Shown: in pieces, positions 7,189 through 14,367 of the stretch
Position numbering within the stretch: the stretch's first letter is position 1
Layout: every line of letters begins with the position of its first letter
Assembly: GCA_029264075.1 (NCBI GenBank)
Contig: JARICQ010000012.1
Location: 1-14,384 of the forward strand
Origin: Tissierellaceae bacterium
GTDB taxonomy: Bacteria; Bacillota; Clostridia; Tissierellales; Tissierellaceae
Direction of reading: 5' to 3'
Length of the DNA: 14,384 nucleotides
Program-made: the position numbers and the translations under genes
Notes under the pieces: generated by a model
The model's input: the letters and a program-made list of their open reading frames with translations, nothing else
Told to the model about the DNA's origin: nothing
Database searches by the model: none

Positions 7189-8643
7189 ATGAGTAGTGAA
7201 GGAAAAAAAAGAACAGGCTTAATGGCGGAGGGGCCAATTAGAAAAACCCTCATTACATTAGCCATACCAACTATAATAGCAACAATAATAAATGCTATCT
7301 ATAATTTTGTAGATACATTATTTGTGGGAATGTTAAATGATACTTCTGCTATGGGAGCAGTGTCAGTAGCATTTCCATTATTTATGATTTTAACTGCAAT
7401 GGGGCAGATGATAGGAGTAGGATCGGCATCCTATATCTCAAGAAGCTTAGGGGCAGGAGAGAAAGAAAAAGCTGACAAAACTGGATCAACCGCACTTTTT
7501 CTAGCAATTGTAATAGGGATAGTAGTGACCATATTTGTCTTGTTGTTTCTAGAACCAATATTAAAACTAATGGGAGCCACTGAATCAGTACTGGTTCCAG
7601 GAAAAAATTATTCTACTTGGATAATAGGGGGAAGCATATTTACAATTATAAATATGACCCTAAATAATGTAGTTAGAGCAGAAGGAAATGCTAGATATAG
7701 CATGAATGCATTGGTCATTGGTGCAGTTTTAAATATAATATTTGATCCAATCTTTATGTTTGCTTTCAATCTGGGACTTCAGGGAGCTGCAATAGCAACT
7801 GTAGCTGGTCAGATGTTTTCTACAGTATATCTTTTGAAGTATTTTATAGGTAATAGATCATATATCAAGATGAGTAGGGCGAATATTAGCAGAGAAATAG
7901 AAATATATAAGGAAATATTTAAGATAGGACTACCAGTATTTTTCATGCAATTCTTGTCTAGCATGGCCTTTAGTATACAAAATATAGCTGCTGCAAACTA
8001 TGGAGAGGAAGCTCTCGCAGCCATAGGAATTTCACTTAAAATAACAATGCTACCTATGTTTGTCATGATGGGCTACAATCAAGGATTCCAACCATTTGCA
8101 GCCTACAACTATGGAGGGAAAAACTTTAAAAGAGTTAGAGAAGGTTTAAAGGTATCTATAAGATGGATGGTATCTTTTGGTTTCTTAGCAAGCTTGTTGC
8201 TTATATCAATACCAGAAGTATTTATTAAGATGTTTTCAAGTGAGCCAAAAGTTATCGAATATGGAGTAAATAATTTAATAGCCTATAGTATATTTATGCC
8301 ATTAGTAGGATATTTAATGATAAATACAGGATTATTCCAAAGTTTTGGAAAAGGTAAGCAAGCAGCTACGCTAGCTATTGTTAGACAGGGAGTTTTCTTT
8401 ATACCCCTACTAGTATTTTTCCCAGGTATGTTTGAAGCTTATAGCGGCCAGTTATCCTTTATTATCAACTTATTTCCATATAAGATGCCAGCAGGGTTGG
8501 CAGGCATTATGGCTGCACAGCCAATAGCAGACATACTTTCTGTTATTTTAACAGGAATATTTGCATATTCAATTAAAAAAGAGATATCTATTGAAGAGGA
8601 TAAAAATATAGAAAAACTAGGTGAATTAGAATGCCAAAACTAA
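7189..8643 (+). CDS. MATE family multidrug efflux pump, MepA-like
   Basis: A 484-residue integral membrane cation/drug antiporter with twelve expected hydrophobic helices. It opens with the MATE start region (EGPIRKTLITLAIPTIIATIINAIYN, about 14-39) and VDTLFVGML. It carries NVVRAEGNARYSMN and AVLNIIFDPIF in the first half, and GYNQGFQPFAAYNYGG near the middle of the second half, a MepA-subfamily hallmark, and ends with the PIADILS helix. It is somewhat longer than the usual 450 or so residues, partly through an extended loop between the last two or three helices (about 418-440, FFPGMFEAYSGQLSFIINLF). AAGGAG lies eight bases before the ATG. It is driven by a consensus promoter with two operator-like palindromes, and its 3' end overlaps the TetR gene by 13 bases. 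Substrates, probably cationic drugs or dyes, cannot be read from sequence. Confidence 0.92.
   Translation: MSSEGKKRTGLMAEGPIRKTLITLAIPTIIATIINAIYNFVDTLFVGMLNDTSAMGAVSVAFPLFMILTAMGQMIGVGSASYISRSLGAGEKEKADKTGSTALFLAIVIGIVVTIFVLLFLEPILKLMGATESVLVPGKNYSTWIIGGSIFTIINMTLNNVVRAEGNARYSMNALVIGAVLNIIFDPIFMFAFNLGLQGAAIATVAGQMFSTVYLLKYFIGNRSYIKMSRANISREIEIYKEIFKIGLPVFFMQFLSSMAFSIQNIAAANYGEEALAAIGISLKITMLPMFVMMGYNQGFQPFAAYNYGGKNFKRVREGLKVSIRWMVSFGFLASLLLISIPEVFIKMFSSEPKVIEYGVNNLIAYSIFMPLVGYLMINTGLFQSFGKGKQAATLAIVRQGVFFIPLLVFFPGMFEAYSGQLSFIINLFPYKMPAGLAGIMAAQPIADILSVILTGIFAYSIKKEISIEEDKNIEKLGELECQN
8619..8624 (+). promoter_or_regulatory. Ribosome binding site choosing the tetR start
   Basis: AGGTGA, six bases before the ATG at 8631. 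A second in-frame ATG at 8643 overlaps the MATE stop as TAATG but has no Shine-Dalgarno sequence, so 8631 is preferred. Confidence 0.6.
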
Positions 8644-9200
8644 TGTTAAATATAGAAGAGAGGATATTTTTATCAGCCAAGGAGCTTTTCAATGAAAAAG
8701 GGTATGAACAAGTAAATATGAAAGACATCTCCAATAGAGCAAGTATAGCGGTAGGTACACTGTACAATTATTTTTCTAATAAAAATGACTTGTATCTTTC
8801 TGTATTAGAAAATAGTTGGAATCTTACCTTTAAGAAACTTGATAAAATATTAGATAAAGATATAGATGAAAAAGAAAAGCTAGAGACTTCTGTGAGCCTT
8901 ATATATGATGAAATTTTATATAGGAGATGTATGGGAATACAAGTTAGAAAGGTAAAGGGTTTAAAGGCAGACAAATCAATTGAAAATATTGAAAGAAAAA
9001 TAAAAAAGAATATAAAGATGATATTTATAGATATAAAAATAAAAAAACAATTTGAAGATGATCAAAATTTACTTGATAAATTAGTTTATACACTCCTTAT
9101 AAACTTAACTATGCTGATTGATCTCTATCCAGAAGATAAGGAGAAAAATATAGAATATCTCTTAAAGGGGCTAGTTGTATATTTTGAACAAACAATCTAA
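8631..9200 (+). CDS. TetR/AcrR family transcriptional regulator
   Basis: A 189-residue repressor of normal TetR length. The N-terminal DNA-binding domain is clear: ERIFLSAKELFNEKGYEQVNMKDISNRASIAVGTLYNYFSNKNDLY (about 10-55), with the helix-turn-helix at about 31-50 and the family's YNYFxNKxxL signature. The C-terminal ligand and dimer region (60-189) is divergent, lysine-rich and helical, as usual. It overlaps the MATE gene by 13 bases, so it is translated from the same mRNA. The operon promoter carries two 18-bp palindromes of the size TetR dimers bind, so it very probably represses its own operon and is released when a pump substrate binds. The inducer is unknown. I found no good terminator directly after it. 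Confidence 0.9.
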   Translation: MPKLMLNIEERIFLSAKELFNEKGYEQVNMKDISNRASIAVGTLYNYFSNKNDLYLSVLENSWNLTFKKLDKILDKDIDEKEKLETSVSLIYDEILYRRCMGIQVRKVKGLKADKSIENIERKIKKNIKMIFIDIKIKKQFEDDQNLLDKLVYTLLINLTMLIDLYPEDKEKNIEYLLKGLVVYFEQTI

Positions 9201-9267
9201 TAATTAATTCATGGATTAATAATCTTTCAGTATACAATAGTAAATGCGGATATGTCAATAGAAAGAT

Positions 9268-9296
9268 TTGAAAACTTTGCACTTTAGTGGTATAAT
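9268..9296 (+). promoter_or_regulatory. Probable sigma-A promoter for the unknown gene at 9380
   Basis: TTGAAA (9268-9273), a 17-base spacer, TATAAT (9291-9296), in the 179-base gap after tetR. It would give a leader of about 75 bases. A second TTGACA at 9317-9322 has only a weak -10 (TATTTA at 9339). Confidence 0.65.
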
Positions 9297-9379
9297 GTTA
9301 GTAGATTGTAATAAAATTGACATATAAATAGAGAGAGTTATTTAAACTGCGTTTATGTGTAAGATGGAGGGATAGATTA

Positions 9380-10264
9380 ATGAATTTTGTTAATAAGAAA
9401 GTATCTCATAAAACTTTTGGTGAAGGTAAGGTAATTGATTATGATGACTCTTATATAAAAATAAATTTTGAAGAAGGCGAGAAAAAATTCCTTTTTCCAG
9501 ATGCCTTTAAAGATTATATTACCTTTATTGATGAAAATGCAAATGATTTGGTAAATGAGAAAAATGAAATAAAGGATGCAGAAATCAGAGAAGAAGAGAG
9601 ATTAATTCAAGAGGAAAAAGAGAGACAAGAATTAATAGCAAAGAAAGAAAAAGCTTTAGAAGAAGAGAGACAATACATTATAGAGCAAAAAAGACTCCTA
9701 AGAAGTAGCAAAGTACATTCCAAAATACAATCTGTTTTTTGGTGTGAAGAAGGCGAAGAAGAAGATATATTTAGAGATTGGCAGGTTTTCACTGGCGAGA
9801 TTAAAAGCGGTAAAAACAAAGGTCAGCCAAGAAAACTACCTAGGATGAATCAGAACAGTGTATGCCTTATAACTAGAAGACAGGGAAAAATGAAAGAAGA
9901 AGATAGACAGATATTGGGTTTATTTATGGCAGATGAGTCTTTTGATGGAAGAAAATGTGAAGATGGATATATTAAAGCCCATCCCAAATATAGAATACAG
10001 TTATCCGAAGAAGAATCAAAAGAGATGCTCTTTTGGAATTATTACATTGATGAAAAATCGCCTGAAAGAACTACTTGGAATTCAGGAAGACAGAGATATT
10101 ACGATAATATATGGACAGCTCAAATTTTAAGAGATATTATTGAATTAAAAGAAGATCCTAAAGAAAAAGAACAAGCAAAGGCATTCTTTGAAGAGTTCTG
10201 TAGGGTTAATATTATAGATCCAGAGGAATTACCAGTCGCTGATGGAGTTTTAATGAATATTTAA
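9380..10264 (+). CDS. Uncharacterised protein: UvrD/PcrA-tail-like domain, coiled coil, unknown C-terminal domain
   Basis: 294 residues, function not recognised. Three parts are visible. Residues 3-50 (KKVSHKTFGEGKVIDYDDSY, then INFEEGEKKFLFP) resemble the small tudor-like domain at the C-terminus of UvrD/PcrA helicases (VxHxxFGxGxV...VxFxxxGxKxF), which binds RNA polymerase there. Residues 55-108 are almost all E, K, R, Q, I and L and should form a coiled coil. Residues 114-277 form a compact domain rich in aromatics, with VFWCEEG, DWQVFTGEIKSG, CLITRRQG, ILGLFMADESFDG, LFWNYY, TTWNSGRQRYYDN and a final helix AKAFFEEFC. I recall relatives in other clostridia, some labelled malate synthase, a label this sequence does not support. 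GGAGGGA lies seven bases before the ATG. It has its own promoter and a strong hairpin after it, so it is monocistronic. Confidence 0.85.
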   Translation: MNFVNKKVSHKTFGEGKVIDYDDSYIKINFEEGEKKFLFPDAFKDYITFIDENANDLVNEKNEIKDAEIREEERLIQEEKERQELIAKKEKALEEERQYIIEQKRLLRSSKVHSKIQSVFWCEEGEEEDIFRDWQVFTGEIKSGKNKGQPRKLPRMNQNSVCLITRRQGKMKEEDRQILGLFMADESFDGRKCEDGYIKAHPKYRIQLSEEESKEMLFWNYYIDEKSPERTTWNSGRQRYYDNIWTAQILRDIIELKEDPKEKEQAKAFFEEFCRVNIIDPEELPVADGVLMNI

Positions 10265-10280
10265 AAGAAATATCAAATTG

Positions 10281-10327
10281 ATAAATAGGGTCAAAGTTTA
10301 TTCTAAATGAACTTTGACCCTATTTAT
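10281..10327. terminator. Long hairpin terminator, possibly bidirectional
   Basis: A perfect 18-bp inverted repeat (ATAAATAGGGTCAAAGTT against its complement at 10310-10327) around an 11-base loop, 17 bases after the stop. The A-rich outer left arm and TATTTAT right arm make it a terminator of the A/U-flanked type in both directions. Confidence 0.8.
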
Positions 10328-10344
10328 ATGTAGACTAATACGAC

Positions 10345-10373
10345 TTTATTTAAGAGCTTCTATATGATATAAT
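10345..10373 (+). promoter_or_regulatory. Probable promoter of the GNAT-lipoprotein operon
   Basis: A clear TATAAT at 10368-10373, preceded at 17 bases by a poor -35 (TTTATT at 10345-10350). The -10 lies 36 bases before the start codon and downstream of the hairpin, where a promoter is required. Confidence 0.5.
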
Positions 10374-10409
10374 GTCGGCAAAGCAAGAAAATAGTTAAGG
10401 AGAAAACTT

Positions 10410-11189
10410 ATGATTAGAGAGATTTTAGAGAGTGAAAAAAATATAGTATTTGACCTTGCCAAGAGAGATGTTATTAGAAATTACTTTATACTACTAGGTC
10501 TTTTAAATAAAAAAACTGTATATGAGAAAATTTATGGTGAATTTATGTCAGGTGAACTTAAGGCAATACTCTTAAAGAGAAAAAGTGGAACATTACAGTT
10601 TTATTCGCCAACTGATTTTGATCTAGATGGATTTGGAGAGATAATCCTTAATTTAAATGCCCATTCAATGATAGGAGCAAAGTCTTATTGTTCTAAGTTT
10701 CTTGAAAGAGGTATTTTTTCAAGCTCAAGGGATGGAGCTTATATGGCTAAGCTTGAAAAAAAGCACATAAAAAATAGATTTGAAAATAAATATAAGATAA
10801 GAGAAATAAGAGTAAATGATTTAGAGAAAGTAGTAGACCTATACAAAAGTGTTTTTCCAAGCTTTGCTCCAAAAGAAGTAATGGAAGAAAAGTTAAAGAC
10901 CAAACGCGGTAGAGGAGTTTTGATAGAAGAAGATGGAGAAATAATATCGGTATGTCAAACTGATTTTGAAACAAGTGATTCAGTAGTTATAGTCGGAGTA
11001 GCAACGAAAAAAAGTCATAGAAATAAGGGTCTAGCTACATTTTGTCTAAAAGTAATTATCGAAACTTTAGCAAATGAAGGTAAAGATATATATCTTCAAT
11101 ATGATAATTTAGAGGCAGGTCAAATATACAAAGAACTTGGATTTAAGGTGATTGATCAAATTGTTCACTTAAAGAGAGGAGATAAATAA
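10410..11189 (+). CDS. Two-domain GNAT family N-acetyltransferase
   Basis: A 259-residue protein whose C-terminal half (about 128-255) is a GNAT domain. KIREIRVNDLEKVVDLYKSVF starts the fold; VVIVGVATKKSHRNKGLAT (192-210) is beta-4 plus the acetyl-CoA loop (RNKGLA); YLQYDNLEAGQIYKELGF (228-245) is motif B with the usual tyrosine. The N-terminal 120 residues (about 1-118) have no acetyl-CoA loop and look like a degenerate GNAT-like or accessory domain, as in other two-domain family members. Substrate not recognisable. AAGGAGA lies six bases before the ATG. The stop overlaps the next start as TAATG, so it is translationally coupled to the cell-wall lipoprotein. That hints at a role in envelope or peptidoglycan metabolism, but position is the only support. 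Confidence 0.85.
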   Translation: MIREILESEKNIVFDLAKRDVIRNYFILLGLLNKKTVYEKIYGEFMSGELKAILLKRKSGTLQFYSPTDFDLDGFGEIILNLNAHSMIGAKSYCSKFLERGIFSSSRDGAYMAKLEKKHIKNRFENKYKIREIRVNDLEKVVDLYKSVFPSFAPKEVMEEKLKTKRGRGVLIEEDGEIISVCQTDFETSDSVVIVGVATKKSHRNKGLATFCLKVIIETLANEGKDIYLQYDNLEAGQIYKELGFKVIDQIVHLKRGDK

Positions 11190-13294
11190 TGAGATTAAAA
11201 ATGAAATTAATCTTAAGTATAATAGTAATATCAATGGTCTTTTTTACAGGATGTAGTAGAAATCTTCAGGCATCAAAGACTTTAAATTTAATAGTAAACA
11301 AGAAAGACATCACAGCCAATGCAATGCCAATAATAGAAAATGATCGAACATTAGTGCCTATCAGATTTATTTCAGAAGAATTAGGTGCAGAAGTAGATTG
11401 GAATGCTAGTAGGCAGACTGTATTAATAGAAAAAGATGGAAATTCAGTAGAGCTAAAGATAAATAGCAAGCTAATCAGCTATAACGATGGGTCTGACTAC
11501 CAATTAAGTGATGTAGAGCCCCAGCTATTAAATGAAGATGAAGATGGAAATCTAAGGACTTATGTTCCTTTGAGGCTAGTGGGTAATGCCTTAGATATCG
11601 AAGTAGAGTGGAATGAAGAAGAGAATAATATTTATATAGATTCAAAGAAAGAAGCAGAAGAGACCCCACCTTCAAATATAAAGATAATTAGCCAAGAGAA
11701 AAATCAGCTAATAACAGGAGAGACTTATCTCCAAATAGAAACATCAAGTGATTATCCTAATGGAAGTGAATTGAATTTTCTTTTAATGGACAAGGGAGAA
11801 AGAGCAGGATTTATAGTAGCTAGAGGTGAGGAAATTGAAGGTAAATATGAGTTTACTCCAAAGATAGAAGATAATGGTGAAAAAATACTCCTAGCAGCAA
11901 TCTATGATCTTAACGGAGAATATATAGAAGGAGAGGCTATAGCAGTAGAGATTAAAGTAGATCCTCTAGTAGAACTTTCAGGTGTAAAAGATGATGATAG
12001 AATTACTTCAACGGTAGATCTTGGAGTAGATACAAACTTCATTCCCCTATATGTTAAATATGAGATGAAAGAGATTGATTCATCATATGAGGGAGACGAG
12101 AACTTAACAGATGTAAAAGATCCGCTCGGATCATTTACTTGGAATCCAATGATGAAAGATAATGGTAGATATTTAATTCGTGCAGTTGCATATGACATTG
12201 ATGAGAAAAAATATTACAGTGATCCTATAAGGGTTGAAGTAGCTCGAGACAGAATTTTAACATTATCTGGTATAAAGGAAAATGATAATATAAACAATAG
12301 TATTGTACTTTCAACTAATAGAAATTTCGATGTAAGTGAAACGGAATATATGATAAGAGATGTAAATACAGGGATAGTATCTACACTTGAAAAGATTCCA
12401 TATGGAGATTATAGATGGAGCCCAGGGCCAAGAGACTCTGGATCCAAAGAGCTCTTTGTAAGGGTTGTGGATAGGGGAAAGACCTATTACAGTGACCCTG
12501 TAAGGGTAAGAGTGGATGGAAGCCCAAAGTTGTTCCTAGAGGGAATAGGGCCAGGGCAGGTAGTAAATGAAGAAACCCCATTAAACTATAATAGCAATGT
12601 AGATATTGAGAATATAAAATATATAGTTACAAATCCCAAAACTAGAGAAAAAAGAGATATCCTTCCAATCGAAGGAGAAGCTGTATTTATCCCCCAGGAA
12701 GATGAAAGTGGAGATATGAAAATAGAAGTTCAGGGAACTTATGGATCTAGTATAATATCTAGTGAGCTAGTAGACTTTAAAGTCTATCAGGGTGAATTTT
12801 ATGGACCAGAGCCAATAGTTGAGAAGGATAAATTTATCCCTTTCATATCAGAATATGCACTAGATTCCTATGATGAAATTGGAATGTCAGCAGCCCTTCA
12901 AACAGCACAGGCCATATTGGAGTCTGGTTGGGGACAAAGTATTCCAGTAGATAAATATACTGGTGTATTGTCATATAATTTATTTGGAATAAAGGGAGAA
13001 GGAACAGCAGGATCTGTTACTTCCAATACCTGGGAAGTCTACAATGGAATCACATATAGGGTAGATGCAGATTTTAGGGCTTACAATGATCTAGATGAGA
13101 GTTGGAAAGATCACAAGGCCTTGCTTTTAAAGCTAGATAGATATAAGCCATTTACAGAAGTTATGTATGACTATACAAAAGGAGCTTGGGCTCTTAAAAG
13201 AGCAGGCTATGCAACAGATCCAAACTACCCAATCAAACTAATAAATATAATAAAAAAATATAATTTGGATGAGTTAGATAAAATTGAGATATAA
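11189..13294 (+). CDS. Cell-wall lipoprotein: copper-amine-oxidase-like N-terminus, four repeats, N-acetylglucosaminidase
   Basis: A 701-residue exported peptidoglycan hydrolase. The signal MRLKMKLILSIIVISMVFFTGC places the lipidated cysteine at residue 22; the -3 residue is F rather than the usual L. Residues 31-153 form a copper-amine-oxidase N-terminal-like (stalk) domain with two half repeats: RTLVPIRFISEELGAEVDWN and RTYVPLRLVGNALDIEVEWN. Residues 169-534 are four tandem beta-type repeats. Residues 545-695 are a glucosaminidase domain (LytG/FlgJ type): MSAALQTAQAILESGWGQS with probable catalytic E578, YNLFGIKG, and the Trp/Tyr-rich end YTKGAWALKRAGYATDPNY. It should cut N-acetylglucosamine bonds in peptidoglycan at the outer membrane face, perhaps in growth or sporulation. 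The start overlaps the GNAT stop by one base (TAATG), with GAGAGGAG upstream. No terminator is obvious after it. Confidence 0.9.
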   Translation: MRLKMKLILSIIVISMVFFTGCSRNLQASKTLNLIVNKKDITANAMPIIENDRTLVPIRFISEELGAEVDWNASRQTVLIEKDGNSVELKINSKLISYNDGSDYQLSDVEPQLLNEDEDGNLRTYVPLRLVGNALDIEVEWNEEENNIYIDSKKEAEETPPSNIKIISQEKNQLITGETYLQIETSSDYPNGSELNFLLMDKGERAGFIVARGEEIEGKYEFTPKIEDNGEKILLAAIYDLNGEYIEGEAIAVEIKVDPLVELSGVKDDDRITSTVDLGVDTNFIPLYVKYEMKEIDSSYEGDENLTDVKDPLGSFTWNPMMKDNGRYLIRAVAYDIDEKKYYSDPIRVEVARDRILTLSGIKENDNINNSIVLSTNRNFDVSETEYMIRDVNTGIVSTLEKIPYGDYRWSPGPRDSGSKELFVRVVDRGKTYYSDPVRVRVDGSPKLFLEGIGPGQVVNEETPLNYNSNVDIENIKYIVTNPKTREKRDILPIEGEAVFIPQEDESGDMKIEVQGTYGSSIISSELVDFKVYQGEFYGPEPIVEKDKFIPFISEYALDSYDEIGMSAALQTAQAILESGWGQSIPVDKYTGVLSYNLFGIKGEGTAGSVTSNTWEVYNGITYRVDADFRAYNDLDESWKDHKALLLKLDRYKPFTEVMYDYTKGAWALKRAGYATDPNYPIKLINIIKKYNLDELDKIEI
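11693..12790 (+). repeat. Four tandem protein repeats (88-93 residues each) in the lipoprotein gene
   Basis: Repeat units at protein residues 169-256, 260-352, 356-443 and 447-534. Units 2 and 3 are closest: L-SG-(V/I)-K near the start, a WNP or WSP turn, DNG or DSG, then YYSDP(I/V)RV at the end (positions 12211-12240 and 12485-12514). Units 1 and 4 keep only the pattern. These are probably Ig-like beta-sandwich spacers that hold the catalytic domain away from the membrane. Confidence 0.75.
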
Positions 13295-13303
13295 AGATAA
13301 AAT

Positions 13304-13334
13304 CCATATAAATTTCGCTTTAATGGGTATACTA
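13304..13334 (+). promoter_or_regulatory. Possible sporulation (sigma-F/G-like) or sigma-A promoter for yteA-like gene
   Basis: GGGTATACTA (13325-13334) fits the sigma-F -10 pattern GGNNANANTR, with CCATA (one mismatch to GYATA) 16 bases upstream. The embedded TATACT (13328-13333) could equally be a sigma-A -10 with no good -35. The site is 30 bases before the start codon. Confidence 0.35.
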
Positions 13335-13350
13335 ATATTAGAAAACAATT

Positions 13351-13357
13351 AGGAGTG
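13351..13357 (+). promoter_or_regulatory. Ribosome binding site that sets the yteA-like start
   Basis: AGGAGTG six bases before the ATG at 13364. The in-frame GTG at 13355 is part of this site and so is not used as a start. Confidence 0.75.
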
Positions 13358-13363
13358 AAAAAT

Positions 13364-13969
13364 ATGGATAAAGAGAGAATAGAATACTTTAAGTCTAGAT
13401 TACTAGAAGAGAGAGAAAAAACGTTAGATTCTATAAAAAATATAGAGAAAAGAACACAGGAGCTAGAGGGTCAAGTTGAAAGTGAGCTTTCTACTTATGA
13501 AAACCACCCTGCAGACTCAGGTACAGAATTATATTTAAAAGAGCAAGACTATGGATTTGAAGAACAACTAAAAGAAACTCTTGAGGAGATAGAAAGGTCT
13601 TTAGCTGACATAGAGAAAGAGAGATATGGATATTGTGACAATTGTCAAAAAATGATAAGCGAAGAACGCTTAGAAGTATTGCCATATGCTAAAACCTGCC
13701 TTGCTTGCTCTGATGGAGAAGAAACAGAAATCAAAGACAGAAGTAATGAGGATGAAATACTAGAATATAAAAAAGATACATCAGAAGAGACGCTAGGATA
13801 CAGTAGGAAAGATGGATATAGAGACACATTTAAAGACAATGTAGTTCCAAATGATCCGTCCTACTCTACAGGAGATAAGCTAGGAATAGAGGATGAAAGA
13901 GATGAATATGAAATTACTGAAGAAATTGAAGAGCTGACATATCAAGAAGACGAAGATGATTTAAGATAA
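13364..13969 (+). CDS. DksA/TraR-type zinc-finger protein, YteA sporulation family
   Basis: 201 residues from the ATG at 13364. Residues 1-90 form a long charged coiled coil (MDKERIEYFKSRLLEEREKT, with YENHPADSGTELYLKEQDYG at the tip region), followed by a four-cysteine zinc finger C91-x2-C94-x17-C112-x2-C115 (YGYCDNCQKMI, LPYAKTCLACS). The long hairpin plus C4 finger is the DksA/TraR fold; HPADSGTELY and the overall layout match the YteA family of spore formers. DksA-like proteins insert the hairpin into the RNA polymerase secondary channel, but whether YteA-type proteins do is not established here. Residues 118-201 form an acidic, low-complexity tail (ending EELTYQEDEDDLR), also common in this family. 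Preceded by a possible sporulation promoter and followed by a terminator shared with the convergent cupin gene. Confidence 0.88.
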   Translation: MDKERIEYFKSRLLEEREKTLDSIKNIEKRTQELEGQVESELSTYENHPADSGTELYLKEQDYGFEEQLKETLEEIERSLADIEKERYGYCDNCQKMISEERLEVLPYAKTCLACSDGEETEIKDRSNEDEILEYKKDTSEETLGYSRKDGYRDTFKDNVVPNDPSYSTGDKLGIEDERDEYEITEEIEELTYQEDEDDLR

Positions 13970-13986
13970 AATTAAATAAAATAAAA

Positions 13987-14031
13987 GATAAGGCTCTAGC
14001 TTTAAAATATACTTTAAGCTATAGCCTTATC
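13987..14031. terminator. Bidirectional terminator between convergent genes
   Basis: GATAAGGCT pairs with AGCCTTATC's equivalent arm (13987-13995 with 14023-14031), one mismatch, then a further 6 bp (TAGCTT with AAGCTA). The right side runs into CTTTATT; the left side is AAAAG, a T-tract when read on the minus strand. It serves the genes at 13364 and 14044. Confidence 0.85.
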
Positions 14032-14043
14032 CTTTATTAAAAA

Positions 14044-14367
14044 CTATTTATTATAATTCTTAGAAGCTGGTGCCTTTACTACTATCAGCTCTAGTACTTG
14101 ATCATGAAAGTTTTTCACATCCATTTTGATTCCATACGGAATTTGTAGGATTTCTCCTTTTTTGTATTCGTGTACTTCTTGCTCACCAAGCTTTATTGAA
14201 AGAGTACCCCTTAATATTGTCATATATACATTTGAGTTTGACATATGAACTGGTAGCCCTTCGCTTTTATTAAATACCATATGAATATAATTTAAGTTGT
14301 CATCCATGATTATCTTTTCTACAGCATTATGATCTTCTGTGCTATAGTTATAAACTTTTTCAATCAT
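14044..14367 (-). CDS. Small cupin-domain protein
   Basis: A 107-residue single-domain cupin. The first cupin motif is recognisable as GLPVHMSNSNVYMTILRGTL (37-56) and the second as GEILQIPYGIKMDVKN (71-86), giving the two-motif beta-barrel. The usual metal ligands are mostly absent: H41 is present, but the second His and the Glu of motif 1 are replaced (S43, and no E at the expected place), and the motif-2 His is replaced by M82 or D83. Metal-dependent catalysis is therefore doubtful; it may bind a small ligand or act as a sensor. The start is supported by AAGGAGGAG on the minus strand (14376-14384), eight bases before the ATG. Its promoter lies beyond the window. It is convergent with the yteA-like gene and the only minus-strand gene here. 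Biological role unknown. Confidence 0.82.
   Translation of the reverse strand: MIEKVYNYSTEDHNAVEKIIMDDNLNYIHMVFNKSEGLPVHMSNSNVYMTILRGTLSIKLGEQEVHEYKKGEILQIPYGIKMDVKNFHDQVLELIVVKAPASKNYNK

Noticed and set aside
9201..9267. ATTAAT...ATTAAT symmetry after tetR as a terminator or third operator.
   Set aside because: The arms do not pair cleanly, there is no G/C core, and it does not match AATGAA-N6-TTCATT.
9933..10130. A 65-codon + strand frame within the unknown gene.
   Set aside because: It lies entirely inside the longer, RBS-supported frame and has no RBS or motif of its own.
9380..10264. Malate synthase, a label I recall on some clostridial relatives.
   Set aside because: At 294 residues it is far too short and shows no malate synthase motif; the domain layout is tudor-like plus coiled coil.
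10336..10345. TAATACGACT, identical to the first ten bases of the T7 RNA polymerase promoter.
   Set aside because: The rest (TTTATTTAAG) does not match the required CACTATAG part, and there is no phage context; chance in AT-rich intergenic DNA.
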